This document shows, one piece after another, positions 1 through 7,564 of a stretch of 43,785 nt of DNA (positions within the stretch are counted from its first letter, which is position 1; each line of letters opens with the position of its first letter). The notes under the pieces are model-generated. The model was not told where the DNA came from. It did not search any database and saw nothing but the letters and a program-made list of their open reading frames with translations. The position numbers and the translations under genes are program-made. The stretch lies in assembly GCA_002899765.1 (NCBI GenBank), contig PPDH01000025.1, positions 108,198-151,982 on the forward strand, read 5' to 3'. The DNA comes from Sulfurimonas sp. (GTDB lineage Bacteria > Campylobacterota > Campylobacteria > Campylobacterales > Sulfurimonadaceae).

Positions 1-99
1 ACTAGTGTCAAGTACCATGGAGTATTTTATTACTATGCCCTACTTACAGTTGTTTTAGAAAGCATATCGATTAAAATTAGGTGCGAAAGCTCAGTAAAT
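1..99 (-). repeat. Left copy of 99-bp inverted terminal repeat; probable rRNA operon leader
   Basis: Bases 1-99 are the exact reverse complement of 43687-43785; the match stops at base 100. On the minus strand a TATTAT box (117-112) lies 12 nt before the repeat, so transcription would run outward off the contig. The repeat contains TGCTTTCTAAAACA (64-51 on the minus strand), resembling the boxA antitermination element of rRNA leaders. No convincing ORF occupies it. I infer the start of an rrn leader cut at an assembly k-mer; an IS end cannot be excluded. Confidence 0.75.
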
Positions 100-201
100 T
101 TATTAAACAAGATAATAGTACAATCACGAAAAAGTTTGATTATAATGATTCCTTAAATGGAACACTTATTGTATGGAAAATAAAGATATCAGGAGAGATT
201 A

Positions 202-528
202 ATGACAGTTTATAATTTTGCAGAAAAATTTTGTAAAGCACCAGGCCCACGAACTGAAAATATTGGTCCATGTTCTGGAGAAAAATTTAGAGTAGAAGTA
301 CTAGAAAAATGGTTTGAAGCAGGCGATCCAATTGAAATTGATGTATCAGATACTGTTTTAAATTTTGGTCCATCATTTTTATCTGAGGCTTTTGGAAAAA
401 TTGCTATTAAATTTGGAGAGAAAAGGTTTTATGAAATCATTCATGTTTCCGACAAAGGCAATAGAAATAAAAAATTAAAAGAATTAATTATCAAGCATGT
501 AACTATTGCTTTATCAAAGTCAAAATGA
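202..528 (+). CDS. STAS-like DUF4325 family protein
   Basis: A 108-residue soluble protein. The N-terminal segment with PGPRT followed by SGEKFR, then a hydrophobic strand (IEIDVSD) and the GPSFLSEAFG motif, match the DUF4325 (STAS-like) family as I know it. These are small proteins of unknown biochemical role, often beside signalling or defence genes. The start has a good AGGAGA ribosome site 7 nt upstream, and a TATAAT box at 141-146 could drive it. The stop overlaps the next ATG (ATGA at 525-528), so the two genes are translationally coupled and probably act together. It sits in the accessory end of the contig. The family call is fairly sure; the function is not known. Confidence 0.7.
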   Translation: MTVYNFAEKFCKAPGPRTENIGPCSGEKFRVEVLEKWFEAGDPIEIDVSDTVLNFGPSFLSEAFGKIAIKFGEKRFYEIIHVSDKGNRNKKLKELIIKHVTIALSKSK

Positions 529-896
529 CTTCCTCTGATACTATTGCATCTATCGCTGTTCTTTTTTCTATTGGAAGTTTTGGTTATACAATTTACTCAA
601 ATAACAAAAACAATGAAAATATAAAAACAAGAGAGCAATTAAGTTATCTAAAATCGTTAAATAGGATAGTTAAAAGTATCACATATGAAACAGATTCAAA
701 TATTAAAGAATCAACCTTAGATACATTAAGAGATGAATTAAATTACTGTACATGTTATGACAATAAAGTTGAATTTGAAGACTTTTCAGCTAATGTTGAT
801 GACTTTTTCTTTGCAATGACCTCTGCTTCATCTAAAAATGATTATTCCGATTTAAAAGAAAAATGTTTAAACGAAATACAGAACTTCAAGCCATAA
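525..896 (+). CDS. Small membrane-anchored protein coupled to the DUF4325 gene
   Basis: I do not recognise this 123-residue protein. Residues about 7-25 form one hydrophobic segment (SIAVLFSIGSFGYTIY), followed by an Asn/Lys-rich stretch and a mostly helical, acidic soluble domain of about 95 residues, so it looks like a single-pass membrane anchor with a cytosolic tail. Its ATG overlaps the stop of the upstream gene, which argues for a stoichiometric pair. No catalytic motif or Cys pair with an obvious role is visible. It could be a membrane effector or anchor for the STAS-like partner; that is inference from context only. Confidence 0.6.
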   Translation: MTSSDTIASIAVLFSIGSFGYTIYSNNKNNENIKTREQLSYLKSLNRIVKSITYETDSNIKESTLDTLRDELNYCTCYDNKVEFEDFSANVDDFFFAMTSASSKNDYSDLKEKCLNEIQNFKP

Positions 897-980
897 TATT
901 TTTAAAAATATAACAAAACCTAGCACCAAACAGGAAACCTGTCGGTTAAGTCAAACGTTAAGTTTCTAAACCTCTTATAT

Positions 981-1077
981 TTGGAACACAAAGCACTCAA
1001 GTGAATTTTCGGTGTTCCAAAAAGCGTTCAAAAAGTAAAAACTGCAAAGTTCCACAAACCTTAAGGTATTATGGAAC
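981..1077. repeat. Two nested inverted repeats built on TGGAAC
   Basis: The gene-free stretch 897-1134 holds TTGGAACAC (981-989) facing GTGTTCCAA (1012-1020). It also holds GTTCCA (1049-1054) facing TGGAAC (1072-1077), with a perfect inner palindrome ACCTTAAGGT (1058-1067). The second can fold into a long cruciform. It lies just past the 3' end of the leftward coupling-protein gene, but no clean T-run follows on either strand, so a plain terminator is only one option. Confidence 0.5.
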
Positions 1078-1134
1078 AAAAAAAGTGAGCTTTTAAATTA
1101 TATATTTAAAGCTTCATCGGCGAACAAAAAAAGT

Positions 1135-2913
1135 TTATGCAATATACTGAGATGATATTGTTTGCTCTTTCCCAGCTTGATTAAAATATGGAAAATCTCT
1201 TCGAATCAATGGGTCACATATCCTTGCACTCTCTTGATATCCAAACTTAATCTTACTCACTGGAAAGTTCCCGATTTTAATAAACGCTTGTAGTTGTTCA
1301 AGGTTAGCAAATTCACTCTCCAGCACAATTTTTTTGATCTTCTCTTCTTCACTCTCGTTGATTCTATCTTGTTCGATTTGAGTGGCTCGATTGATTCCCT
1401 GCTTTTTGCGATCAATTTCCTGTTCTCCTAAAAATTGGCTCAAAACCTTTTGTCCGTATGGTTCACTGTATTGAAGAACGATCTTTGTTCCGCACATTTG
1501 AAACAGTGACTTCAAGAGATTATCTCCAACTACTTCATTTGCCTGAGTCAAACCCTGAAATGCTATGAGTGCATTTAAGCCTTTACTTCGACTTTCTGCT
1601 AATGTATTGATAAGCTCAGATATCAAATATTTTCCAAGAGCTTTGTTATTGGTAGCAAGACTCATCAGCTCATCTAGCACCCAAACAATTCTTCTTGTCT
1701 TGGAGTTTGGCAATGAGAGGATATGTTTATAAAGCAAGGTAAAAAACAATCCGAAATAAAGATTGTACGCTCCTGATTGATCAGATGTATTTACAATAAA
1801 AAGGCGAATATCTCTGTTTTTATCTCTAAGTAAATCTATAAACTCTCTGACTGAAAAATCACTCTCTTCATAATAAAACGCACGGTTAGAGAGATTTTTG
1901 AACACTTTGTTACATGTTGCATAAACCGAGGTTGCTTGATTATCCAATGCACCTTTCGAATCTACCGTGAGAGCACCTATAACAGTGTTGTCTACTCCAA
2001 ACAGTTTCACAGTAGAATTATTTATCAACGCCTCTCTTAATCCTTTTGGCGTTGGATGTGCTCTTAAAAAATCGATTAGGGATTTGTTTGTTGCATTGTC
2101 ACTTCCTGCAACTGCAAGCAAGACAGCTTTTATTACACTTTGCGCTTGTTCTTCAAAGTGTGATGCTTTTGAATCTGATACTGGCGCAATAGAATGCACA
2201 AAGAAGTCCACCATTATTTCATCTATTGCACCATTTTCATCAAGCATATCATTGAAAATATTCCACTTTATACAATCTCTGTCTCTCGGATCAAAGAGAT
2301 AATCTTGTCCTCTTCGATACAAAGGTGCAACGAAATCATCACCTTTTCGCTCATAGCAGATCAGCGGCTCATTGAAATCAACGATCCCACCTGAGAGCTT
2401 TTTCCCTTTCTCATTGACGTTGCCAAGCAATAGGGAATAAATTGATTGTGATTTTCCCGAGCCTGGCATACCGACAAAGAGAGTATTCTTGACTTCTTGT
2501 GAGTATGGGATAGGTATTTGCTCAATACCAACCGTAAGCCTATATGTATCGTAAGGTTTTCTGAGCGCTTTTAAAATATGTTTTCGTAAACTTTTTGCAT
2601 CAAGCAGCTGCGATCCTCTTTTGAATATCTCTTCTTTCGTTTGATTAAATCGAAACAAGATGAAAAGTGTAATTATCCATGATGGCAAAAAGTATGTTAA
2701 AAACACTGAAAAGTGAGGTATTAAAAAGCCTCTCAATGTTTGCTCATAGAGCCAAGAACTGATCCCTTCAATATGATCAGGCATAAAATCAGCGATGTTG
2801 ATATATGGCAATGGGATCTCTATCCTTGTAATCGCAAGACCAATTCCAAATCCTATAAATGTTGCTATTACAGTAGCGGTTCTAAATTTTCTGCCAAACT
2901 CTATATGTGTCAT
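1135..2913 (-). CDS. VirD4/TraD-type type IV coupling protein
   Basis: This 592-residue protein is an inner-membrane ATPase that would deliver the relaxase-DNA complex to a conjugation pore. Two hydrophobic segments lie at about residues 13-29 and 63-87, followed by the ATPase core. Walker A is GMPGSGKS (148-155) and Walker B is IVWVLDEL (D414, E415), followed by a region (TLAESRSKGLNALIAFQG) typical of the VirD4/TraD/TraG fold. It is the last gene of a leftward block with the relaxase and accessory genes. No mating-pair-formation genes are present, so the element is probably mobilizable using a helper's pore. A GAAGGAAG ribosome site precedes the start, only 10 bp after the upstream gene. 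Confidence 0.85.
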   Translation of the reverse strand: MTHIEFGRKFRTATVIATFIGFGIGLAITRIEIPLPYINIADFMPDHIEGISSWLYEQTLRGFLIPHFSVFLTYFLPSWIITLFILFRFNQTKEEIFKRGSQLLDAKSLRKHILKALRKPYDTYRLTVGIEQIPIPYSQEVKNTLFVGMPGSGKSQSIYSLLLGNVNEKGKKLSGGIVDFNEPLICYERKGDDFVAPLYRRGQDYLFDPRDRDCIKWNIFNDMLDENGAIDEIMVDFFVHSIAPVSDSKASHFEEQAQSVIKAVLLAVAGSDNATNKSLIDFLRAHPTPKGLREALINNSTVKLFGVDNTVIGALTVDSKGALDNQATSVYATCNKVFKNLSNRAFYYEESDFSVREFIDLLRDKNRDIRLFIVNTSDQSGAYNLYFGLFFTLLYKHILSLPNSKTRRIVWVLDELMSLATNNKALGKYLISELINTLAESRSKGLNALIAFQGLTQANEVVGDNLLKSLFQMCGTKIVLQYSEPYGQKVLSQFLGEQEIDRKKQGINRATQIEQDRINESEEEKIKKIVLESEFANLEQLQAFIKIGNFPVSKIKFGYQESARICDPLIRRDFPYFNQAGKEQTISSQYIA

Positions 2914-2923
2914 CTTCCTTCAC

Positions 2924-3241
2924 CTACGCTATAAAGGAATGATTCTGATTGCTGAGTTTAGTTGTTTCACTGTTACGAATATCACTTGGTGTATTACATG
3001 AAATATCCATAGTTTTATTGCGTTCAATCATTGTATTTGCATAGGTAAGTAGAGCAGTTATCACTAAAGTAATATAAAGCAGTAAGAGTGCTGCTAATTT
3101 CGAGAAGCTGAGAGGTATAAAGAGCACAATAACGATCAATATCACCCATAATGCTACTGTGATATACAGGAAAAATTGTTTTAGTGGCATAGTTGTATGT
3201 TCAGCTGCAAAGTCATTCAATTGTTCTAAAAATGTTTTCAT
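2924..3241 (-). CDS. Small two-helix membrane protein of the mobilization block
   Basis: A 105-residue protein that I cannot assign to a named family. Residues about 25-45 (LYITVALWVILIVIVLFIPL) and 49-68 form two membrane segments. A short N-terminal helix and a polar C-terminal tail of about 35 residues would both lie on the same side of the membrane. It sits between the relaxase and the coupling protein with short gaps on both sides, all on the minus strand, so it is probably co-transcribed. A helper of the coupling protein is a reasonable guess, from position only. Confidence 0.55.
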   Translation of the reverse strand: MKTFLEQLNDFAAEHTTMPLKQFFLYITVALWVILIVIVLFIPLSFSKLAALLLLYITLVITALLTYANTMIERNKTMDISCNTPSDIRNSETTKLSNQNHSFIA

Positions 3242-3252
3242 TATTGTACTCC

Positions 3253-4149
3253 TTATAGTGAAAGTAAAGTTTGATTTTCTTTGTCATTTGATTGATTCAT
3301 CTGTTTTTCAAAAGATTGATCACGACCATTTTCTAATTTTTGCTCTTGCAACAGTTCATTCGTTTTTTCTCCGACAGTCTGCTTAAAAAGTTGGAGATGC
3401 TCTTTTGTCATATTGATTTCATGGCTTTTGCCATGACTCAATACATGTGCGTGAATCTGGTCGGTATCGGTATGGATTGCATAAACATATTTAAACTGCT
3501 TCCCTGATTTTTCTTGAAACTCTTGTAGTGACTCTCTAACCAAGCGATTCATGTCATCACGATCTAAATCGCTTTGACCAACATCGATGACTGTTCTGCG
3601 AAATGCATCTACACCAGCATTGAGATCTTGTTTTAGCTTTTCATATTCATCTTTGCTCATTCTTTCGCCATCTTCATCATAAATATTAGATAGGGATGGA
3701 TTATTCTCTAAATCTCTTGCTCCGTGATTTTCCATATAGCTTAGATTTGCCGATGCATGTGATCCCAATGTTTTAGCGTTGTTGCGTTTTCCCTGTTTGT
3801 TCAGTCTACCTGCCATTTCGAAATTTGACTTAACAATAATAGTCTGCTTGTTTACAACAACTCCACCCTTACTTGTATGATTTGCAATAGAACTGCTTTT
3901 ATTTTGAGACGCAGTGGTTATAGTATTTTTGCCAAAGCTCATATGAAAACTGCTACCTCCTCTTATTGATGCACTATGAGACGCACCAAACGAATGATGC
4001 GATCCACCACTTGAATATGAATGTGTAGAGATTACGGGTTTTGAAAAACCGCTTGAACTGTGAGATGATGAAGATGGCGATCCTTGTTTGGATGTCATCT
4101 GTCGTTTCAGGCACTCATCGAATGGCATTTCTGGTGGACAATCAATCAT
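3253..4149 (-). CDS. Compact relaxase with three-His motif (MOBP-like)
   Basis: A relaxase nicks one strand at oriT and pilots it during transfer. The metal-binding HxDxxxxHxH motif is present as HTDTDQIHAH (H226, D228, H233, H235). The upstream segment ANLSYMENHGARD looks like motif I, with Y138 as the likely nucleophile. Residues 20-90 are a Ser/His/Gly-rich low-complexity tract, unusual because relaxases normally carry the catalytic Tyr near the N-terminus. At 298 residues it is short and lacks the long C-terminal domain of large relaxases. The ATG overlaps the end of the ribbon-helix-helix gene by 8 bp and has an AGGAGG ribosome site. The relaxase call is firm; the exact MOB class is inferred. 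Confidence 0.75.
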   Translation of the reverse strand: MIDCPPEMPFDECLKRQMTSKQGSPSSSSHSSSGFSKPVISTHSYSSGGSHHSFGASHSASIRGGSSFHMSFGKNTITTASQNKSSSIANHTSKGGVVVNKQTIIVKSNFEMAGRLNKQGKRNNAKTLGSHASANLSYMENHGARDLENNPSLSNIYDEDGERMSKDEYEKLKQDLNAGVDAFRRTVIDVGQSDLDRDDMNRLVRESLQEFQEKSGKQFKYVYAIHTDTDQIHAHVLSHGKSHEINMTKEHLQLFKQTVGEKTNELLQEQKLENGRDQSFEKQMNQSNDKENQTLLSL

Positions 4150-4528
4150 TGTTGTATCCTCCTTTTAAATCATTCATGCACTGCTTTATTCCTGATCCAT
4201 AAATAGTGTCGAGTTCATCTTTCTGAATAGTTCCCTCTCTAACTGCTGCTGTAATTGTAACTCCATATATTTTTCCAAGAGTTCGTGATTGACCAATTAA
4301 CACACTGATTAAACGATCAGTATTTTTCTTATCGGCATCAATAAATCTATTGATATGTTGTGTGACTCTATCTGCTAATTGTTCAGCGATTTGAGTGTTC
4401 TCTAATCCCCGTAAAATTAGATATTCAACAGCTTGTGAAAGTGAATTACCGCTGTGTGCAGAATAAGCTTTCACTGCTTCAATTGTCTCTTTTGACAATG
4501 TATAACTCTTTACTTGTTTTTTGTTCAT
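4142..4528 (-). CDS. Ribbon-helix-helix relaxosome accessory protein (MobC-like)
   Basis: This 128-residue protein begins with a basic strand and helix pair (KQVKSYTLSKETIEAVKAYS) followed by GNSLSQAVEYLILRGLE, the pattern of ribbon-helix-helix DNA-binding proteins. Such proteins bind oriT and assist the relaxase, and often repress their own operon. I chose the internal ATG at 4528 over the longer frame (4597) because AAGGAGG sits 5 nt before it. The 3' end overlaps the relaxase start. The C-terminal half (about residues 60-128) is helical and probably oligomerizes. It is the promoter-proximal gene of the leftward mobilization block. Confidence 0.65.
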   Translation of the reverse strand: MNKKQVKSYTLSKETIEAVKAYSAHSGNSLSQAVEYLILRGLENTQIAEQLADRVTQHINRFIDADKKNTDRLISVLIGQSRTLGKIYGVTITAAVREGTIQKDELDTIYGSGIKQCMNDLKGGYNND

Positions 4529-4670
4529 AATAACCTCCTTAATAGTTTTTCTCATAGTGAAAGATGTCGCAATAAGCAAAACAACTTTCAGTAACAAGTA
4601 TATAATATTAATAAATATTAATCTTTTTATTTATAAAAAAATATTTTATTCTTTTGAAAATTCTCGAAAA

Positions 4671-4722
4671 ATAGGGTCCCCTCTGGGGTAAAGCTATAAA
4701 TGCTATGAGCATTCTTATAGCC
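4671..4722. other. Candidate oriT: paired hairpins upstream of the mobilization genes
   Basis: The 490-bp gap between the mobilization block and the rep gene holds a CCCC-TCT-GGGG hairpin (4678-4688). A larger stem follows at 4693-4721, pairing GCTATAA with TTATAGC and ATGC with GCAT around a TATGA loop with a 2-nt bulge. Inverted repeats next to the accessory and relaxase genes are where an oriT is expected. I see no match to a named nic consensus, so this is a positional prediction. The rest of the gap is AT-rich and must also hold the leftward promoter. Confidence 0.4.
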
Positions 4723-4988
4723 CTTATCTGTGCCATCCTCTCTTTCTTTTTATTCTTATCTATAAATATATCTATTCAATCTTTATCATCCAGTGCAAAA
4801 ACTATCCCAAAAAAAGACGTAAAGAAGATGCTTTTAAGGCTTTTTTGGACCTGGTATGAATAAGAGTCTATATTCCTTATCTTTTCTATTTATCAAGACT
4901 AACTTTCTTCAGTATCAAAACAATAATACTGTTAGACCGTCACAAATACACAAAAAATTCTACTTCTTATATTTTTTAAATCTCGCCC

Positions 4989-5009
4989 ATATTACATATT
5001 ACATATTAC
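4989..5009. repeat. Three tandem copies of ATATTAC
   Basis: The 7-bp unit ATATTAC occurs three times without interruption, about 80 bp before the replication initiator gene. Short AT-rich direct repeats at this place could be initiator-binding or strand-opening repeats of a plasmid origin. Three 7-mers are too few to be sure. Confidence 0.4.
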
Positions 5010-5045
5010 AAGGAAAATAAATAATCAACACATCTTAACCATTAG

Positions 5046-5086
5046 CCCTTTTAGGGTTGCCCAAAAAATAACAGGAGCAACCCTAC
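5046..5086 (+). promoter_or_regulatory. Mutually exclusive hairpins over the rep ribosome site
   Basis: AGGGTTGC (5053-5060) is the exact complement of GCAACCCT (5077-5084). The ribosome site AGGAG (5073-5077) lies in the loop and touches the second arm, and the ATG is at 5087. The same AGGG can pair instead with CCCT at 5046-5049, giving a small upstream hairpin. The two folds exclude each other, as expected for a switch controlling initiator translation. The pairing is seen; the regulation is inferred. Confidence 0.45.
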
Positions 5087-6214
5087 ATGACTATAGATTT
5101 AACCGACGACAACGATGCATTATTAATGCTTCTTCTCAGAAGCCTACCAACTAAAATCAAAGCTGGCAATGAAAAACATTTGTCTAATATTCGTACATAC
5201 CCCACTGTTGTAGCATTAAAAACATGTAAATTCATTAACTTTAATTCAAAATATAAAATATCTATGATGATATTTGATATTGACGAATTCAGAGATAAAA
5301 CAGCATTGGAGTATTTTAAAAATATAAAAGGTTTTTTAGAATACATTATAGAAAAAATAGGATGCGAGCCTACATACGTTTTAGAAACGCAAAAAGGTTT
5401 TCACTTCGCCTATCATCTAAAAAATCATGTATTTATGCATCAGCCAAAAGCTGTGACATACTTACAAAATATCAAAAAAGCTATAGGTGAAATTTTAGGT
5501 TGTGACCCTATCGCTTCTAATCGCCTAAACGGCGTCTGGCGAAATCCGTTACTCCACACATCATATTTCTCGGAACAAATAAATTATAAATTAGCAGATT
5601 TTAAAATTTTTCTGCCATCTCATCAAAAAAATAGAAGAAATACTTCAACGAAAGTAAAAATTAACGAGACACAACTTACAGAGGGAAACAGAAATGCCTA
5701 TCTGTTTGAATGTGCAATGCGTCACGCCAAAGGATTTTTATTGCTCACCACAGAAGAAATTCTTATTTTTTTAGAAGAAACAAATAGAAGATGTGAGGTG
5801 CCATTGGCATCACAAGAATTACCATCAATCGCAAGATCTGTTTATAAATATTGGTCACAAGGAAAGATAAGATTTGGCGATATCATAAAAAACAATATCA
5901 ATGAAGGAATAATGGAGTTTGAAAAAATGGCTAATCTGTCTTTTGATGAGTACCAAAAAGAAACCAAGCGGAGACAAAGATTATCAGCATTGCGAACCAA
6001 CGAGCTTAAGAATAAAGATAATATTGATGGACAACTTGCACAGGCTCGTGAAGCTTCAAGCATAAAACGAGAAGCTGCCGCAAAACGTAAAATTCAAAAA
6101 GCAATCAATTTTTTGAATCAGGAAAGTATCAAAGTGACAATAACTAGCATTAGCAAAATTACTGAACTTGATAGAAAGACAGTAAAAAAATATTATGAAA
6201 ATGTATCTTGCTAA
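5087..6214 (+). CDS. Plasmid-type replication initiator (replicase/PriCT-1-like)
   Basis: This 375-residue protein has the layout of plasmid replicases of the ColE2 Rep type. The N-terminal catalytic part includes MMIFDIDEF (about 60-68, acidic metal-binding pattern) and ETQKGFHFAYHL (about 99-110). A helical PriCT-1-like segment follows at about 200-265 (EGNRNAYLFECAMRHAKG onward), then a charged coiled region. It ends in a helix-turn-helix (residues about 340-372, ITSISKITELDRKTVKKYY). It would prime or initiate replication at a local origin. With a relaxase and coupling protein next to it, it makes this end of the contig look like an integrated mobilizable plasmid. The family is assigned from motifs and could be a related primase. 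Confidence 0.65.
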   Translation: MTIDLTDDNDALLMLLLRSLPTKIKAGNEKHLSNIRTYPTVVALKTCKFINFNSKYKISMMIFDIDEFRDKTALEYFKNIKGFLEYIIEKIGCEPTYVLETQKGFHFAYHLKNHVFMHQPKAVTYLQNIKKAIGEILGCDPIASNRLNGVWRNPLLHTSYFSEQINYKLADFKIFLPSHQKNRRNTSTKVKINETQLTEGNRNAYLFECAMRHAKGFLLLTTEEILIFLEETNRRCEVPLASQELPSIARSVYKYWSQGKIRFGDIIKNNINEGIMEFEKMANLSFDEYQKETKRRQRLSALRTNELKNKDNIDGQLAQAREASSIKREAAAKRKIQKAINFLNQESIKVTITSISKITELDRKTVKKYYENVSC

Positions 6215-6293
6215 ACAATGCCTTTTTATATATTTGATAACAGATTTATTTGCAATCAGTATAATTGATATTGATTGCAAAGGTTCTTATCGT

Positions 6294-7211
6294 TTATGAT
6301 TCAAACTGAAATATTTCTGGTTGATAAGTATGATTATTAGCAGCATTGCCAGATAGATTTTGTTGATATATCTTAATGATTTCAGGTTTTGTGAACCATG
6401 CCACGCCACCGCTTACTGACGATAAGCCATTCCATATGATTAATCTAAAATTATTTTTAATAGTTTCTATATTAATACCAGGTACCACTTTAATGTAGTA
6501 ACCACGATTATTGGCTGATGGTATTTCTATTGGATTGGAAGGTGCGGCACCTTTTATAAAAAAGTCATAATCCTCTTTTGTGGCAAAACTAAAATGATGA
6601 GATTTTTCATATTTAGTTGGATCAAAGCGTAAGCAATCGCCTTCGCTTCTTTCAAATACAAAAAATGAACATGGTACATGATAAGACTTTCCATCCAATA
6701 GAAAAGAATCATCGGGCAAATTTAATATTTTTTTTAATCTGAAATCTGATGGAATAGCTTTTTGCAGAGTATATTTTTGAAATACGTCTGGCAATACAAA
6801 GGCGATAGTCTTAACATTCGCAAACGAAGCCGCATGAGCAATGAAAGCCTTACTCAAATTATTGCGCTTCCCAAAAGGAGGGTTTCCGATTACAAGAACA
6901 CTTTTATATTTTGGATCTATTGTATAGTTAAACCAGTCTTGCTGTGTGATTAGCTGGTTGTCTTCTGGTAATAAGTCAATACCTTCTTTATTATCGTGAT
7001 TAATTTGATCAAAGAAACTGCCGTTACCAGCTGATGGTTCTATAATAAAATCATAATCGTTTAATTTTAATTGTTGTATGCATTGTAAAGCTATATATGG
7101 TTTGGTATAAAATTTATCTAAATCTGCTTTATTACTATATATGCCGTTCAGATTATTTAATACTTCAATTTTATTGTTTGCGCATCCTTTTGTTGATTTG
7201 TTATTTTTCAT
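6294..7211 (-). CDS. Orphan DNA adenine methyltransferase (NPPF type)
   Basis: A 305-residue SAM-dependent methyltransferase. Motif I is EPSAGNGSF (about 58-66) and the catalytic motif IV is NPPFGKR (about 110-116), the signature of N6-adenine methylases. A downstream Phe-rich block (PCSFFVFER) fits the same fold. The start at 7211 is preferred over the longer frame because AGGAGG lies 7 nt before it. No restriction gene is adjacent on this strand, so it is probably a solitary, plasmid-style methylase that marks or protects the element. It faces the rep gene convergently with an 80-bp gap. Confidence 0.75.
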   Translation of the reverse strand: MKNNKSTKGCANNKIEVLNNLNGIYSNKADLDKFYTKPYIALQCIQQLKLNDYDFIIEPSAGNGSFFDQINHDNKEGIDLLPEDNQLITQQDWFNYTIDPKYKSVLVIGNPPFGKRNNLSKAFIAHAASFANVKTIAFVLPDVFQKYTLQKAIPSDFRLKKILNLPDDSFLLDGKSYHVPCSFFVFERSEGDCLRFDPTKYEKSHHFSFATKEDYDFFIKGAAPSNPIEIPSANNRGYYIKVVPGINIETIKNNFRLIIWNGLSSVSGGVAWFTKPEIIKIYQQNLSGNAANNHTYQPEIFQFES

Positions 7212-7249
7212 AAGTGTTCCTCCTTTTAGGTATAAAACATTAACACTTA
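7211..7249 (-). promoter_or_regulatory. Inverted repeat enclosing the methyltransferase ribosome site
   Basis: On the minus strand TAAGTGTT (7249-7242) is complementary to AACACTTA (7218-7211). The second arm follows AGGAGG (7224-7219) directly and ends on the A of the start codon. The ribosome site would sit in the loop next to a paired start. The arrangement mirrors the one at the rep gene, with different arm sequences. Confidence 0.4.
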
Positions 7250-7459
7250 TATTTTCAGAAAACAACCCACAAATTAAAAATTATTTTTAAAAAATTTTAT
7301 AGATCATTAAAGTTTTATCAATGTTAGAGAAAAAATTTGTATATTTTTTAAAAAAAACAGCTTGAAAGAAGATATTATTTGAAGCTAAAATTGCTAAAAT
7401 TAGACTAATTATTACAATAGATAAGATTCGAGAAATTTTTCAGAGCCAGAAGTTAAGCA

Positions 7460-7564
7460 ATGGAACTTTCAGATGATGAAAAGCTCCAATATCTAAAACT
7501 GAAATAAGAATACCCTGAAAAAAAGCATCAGAAGACTCTATTAATAGACAAGGCAAATAAATGA
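7460..7564 (+). pseudogene. Small ORF before mod, interrupted by TAA
   Basis: From ATG 7460 a frame reads MELSDDEKLQYLKLK, then TAA at 7505-7507, then EYPEKKHQKTLLIDKANK and a TGA that overlaps the mod start as ATGA (7561-7564). The overlap and the charged, protein-like sequence on both sides of the stop suggest a real 34-residue gene with a GAA to TAA change. A chance ORF remains quite possible, since the ribosome site is weak. The rest of the gap 7265-7459 shows only AT-rich DNA. Confidence 0.35.

Noticed and set aside
4529-4597. Upstream extension of the ribbon-helix-helix gene
   Set aside because: The internal ATG has an ideal AAGGAGG site, and the extra residues do not fit the family.
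7363-7479. Open frame before the small ORF ahead of mod
   Set aside because: It has no start codon and no recognisable similarity, so it is probably noise.
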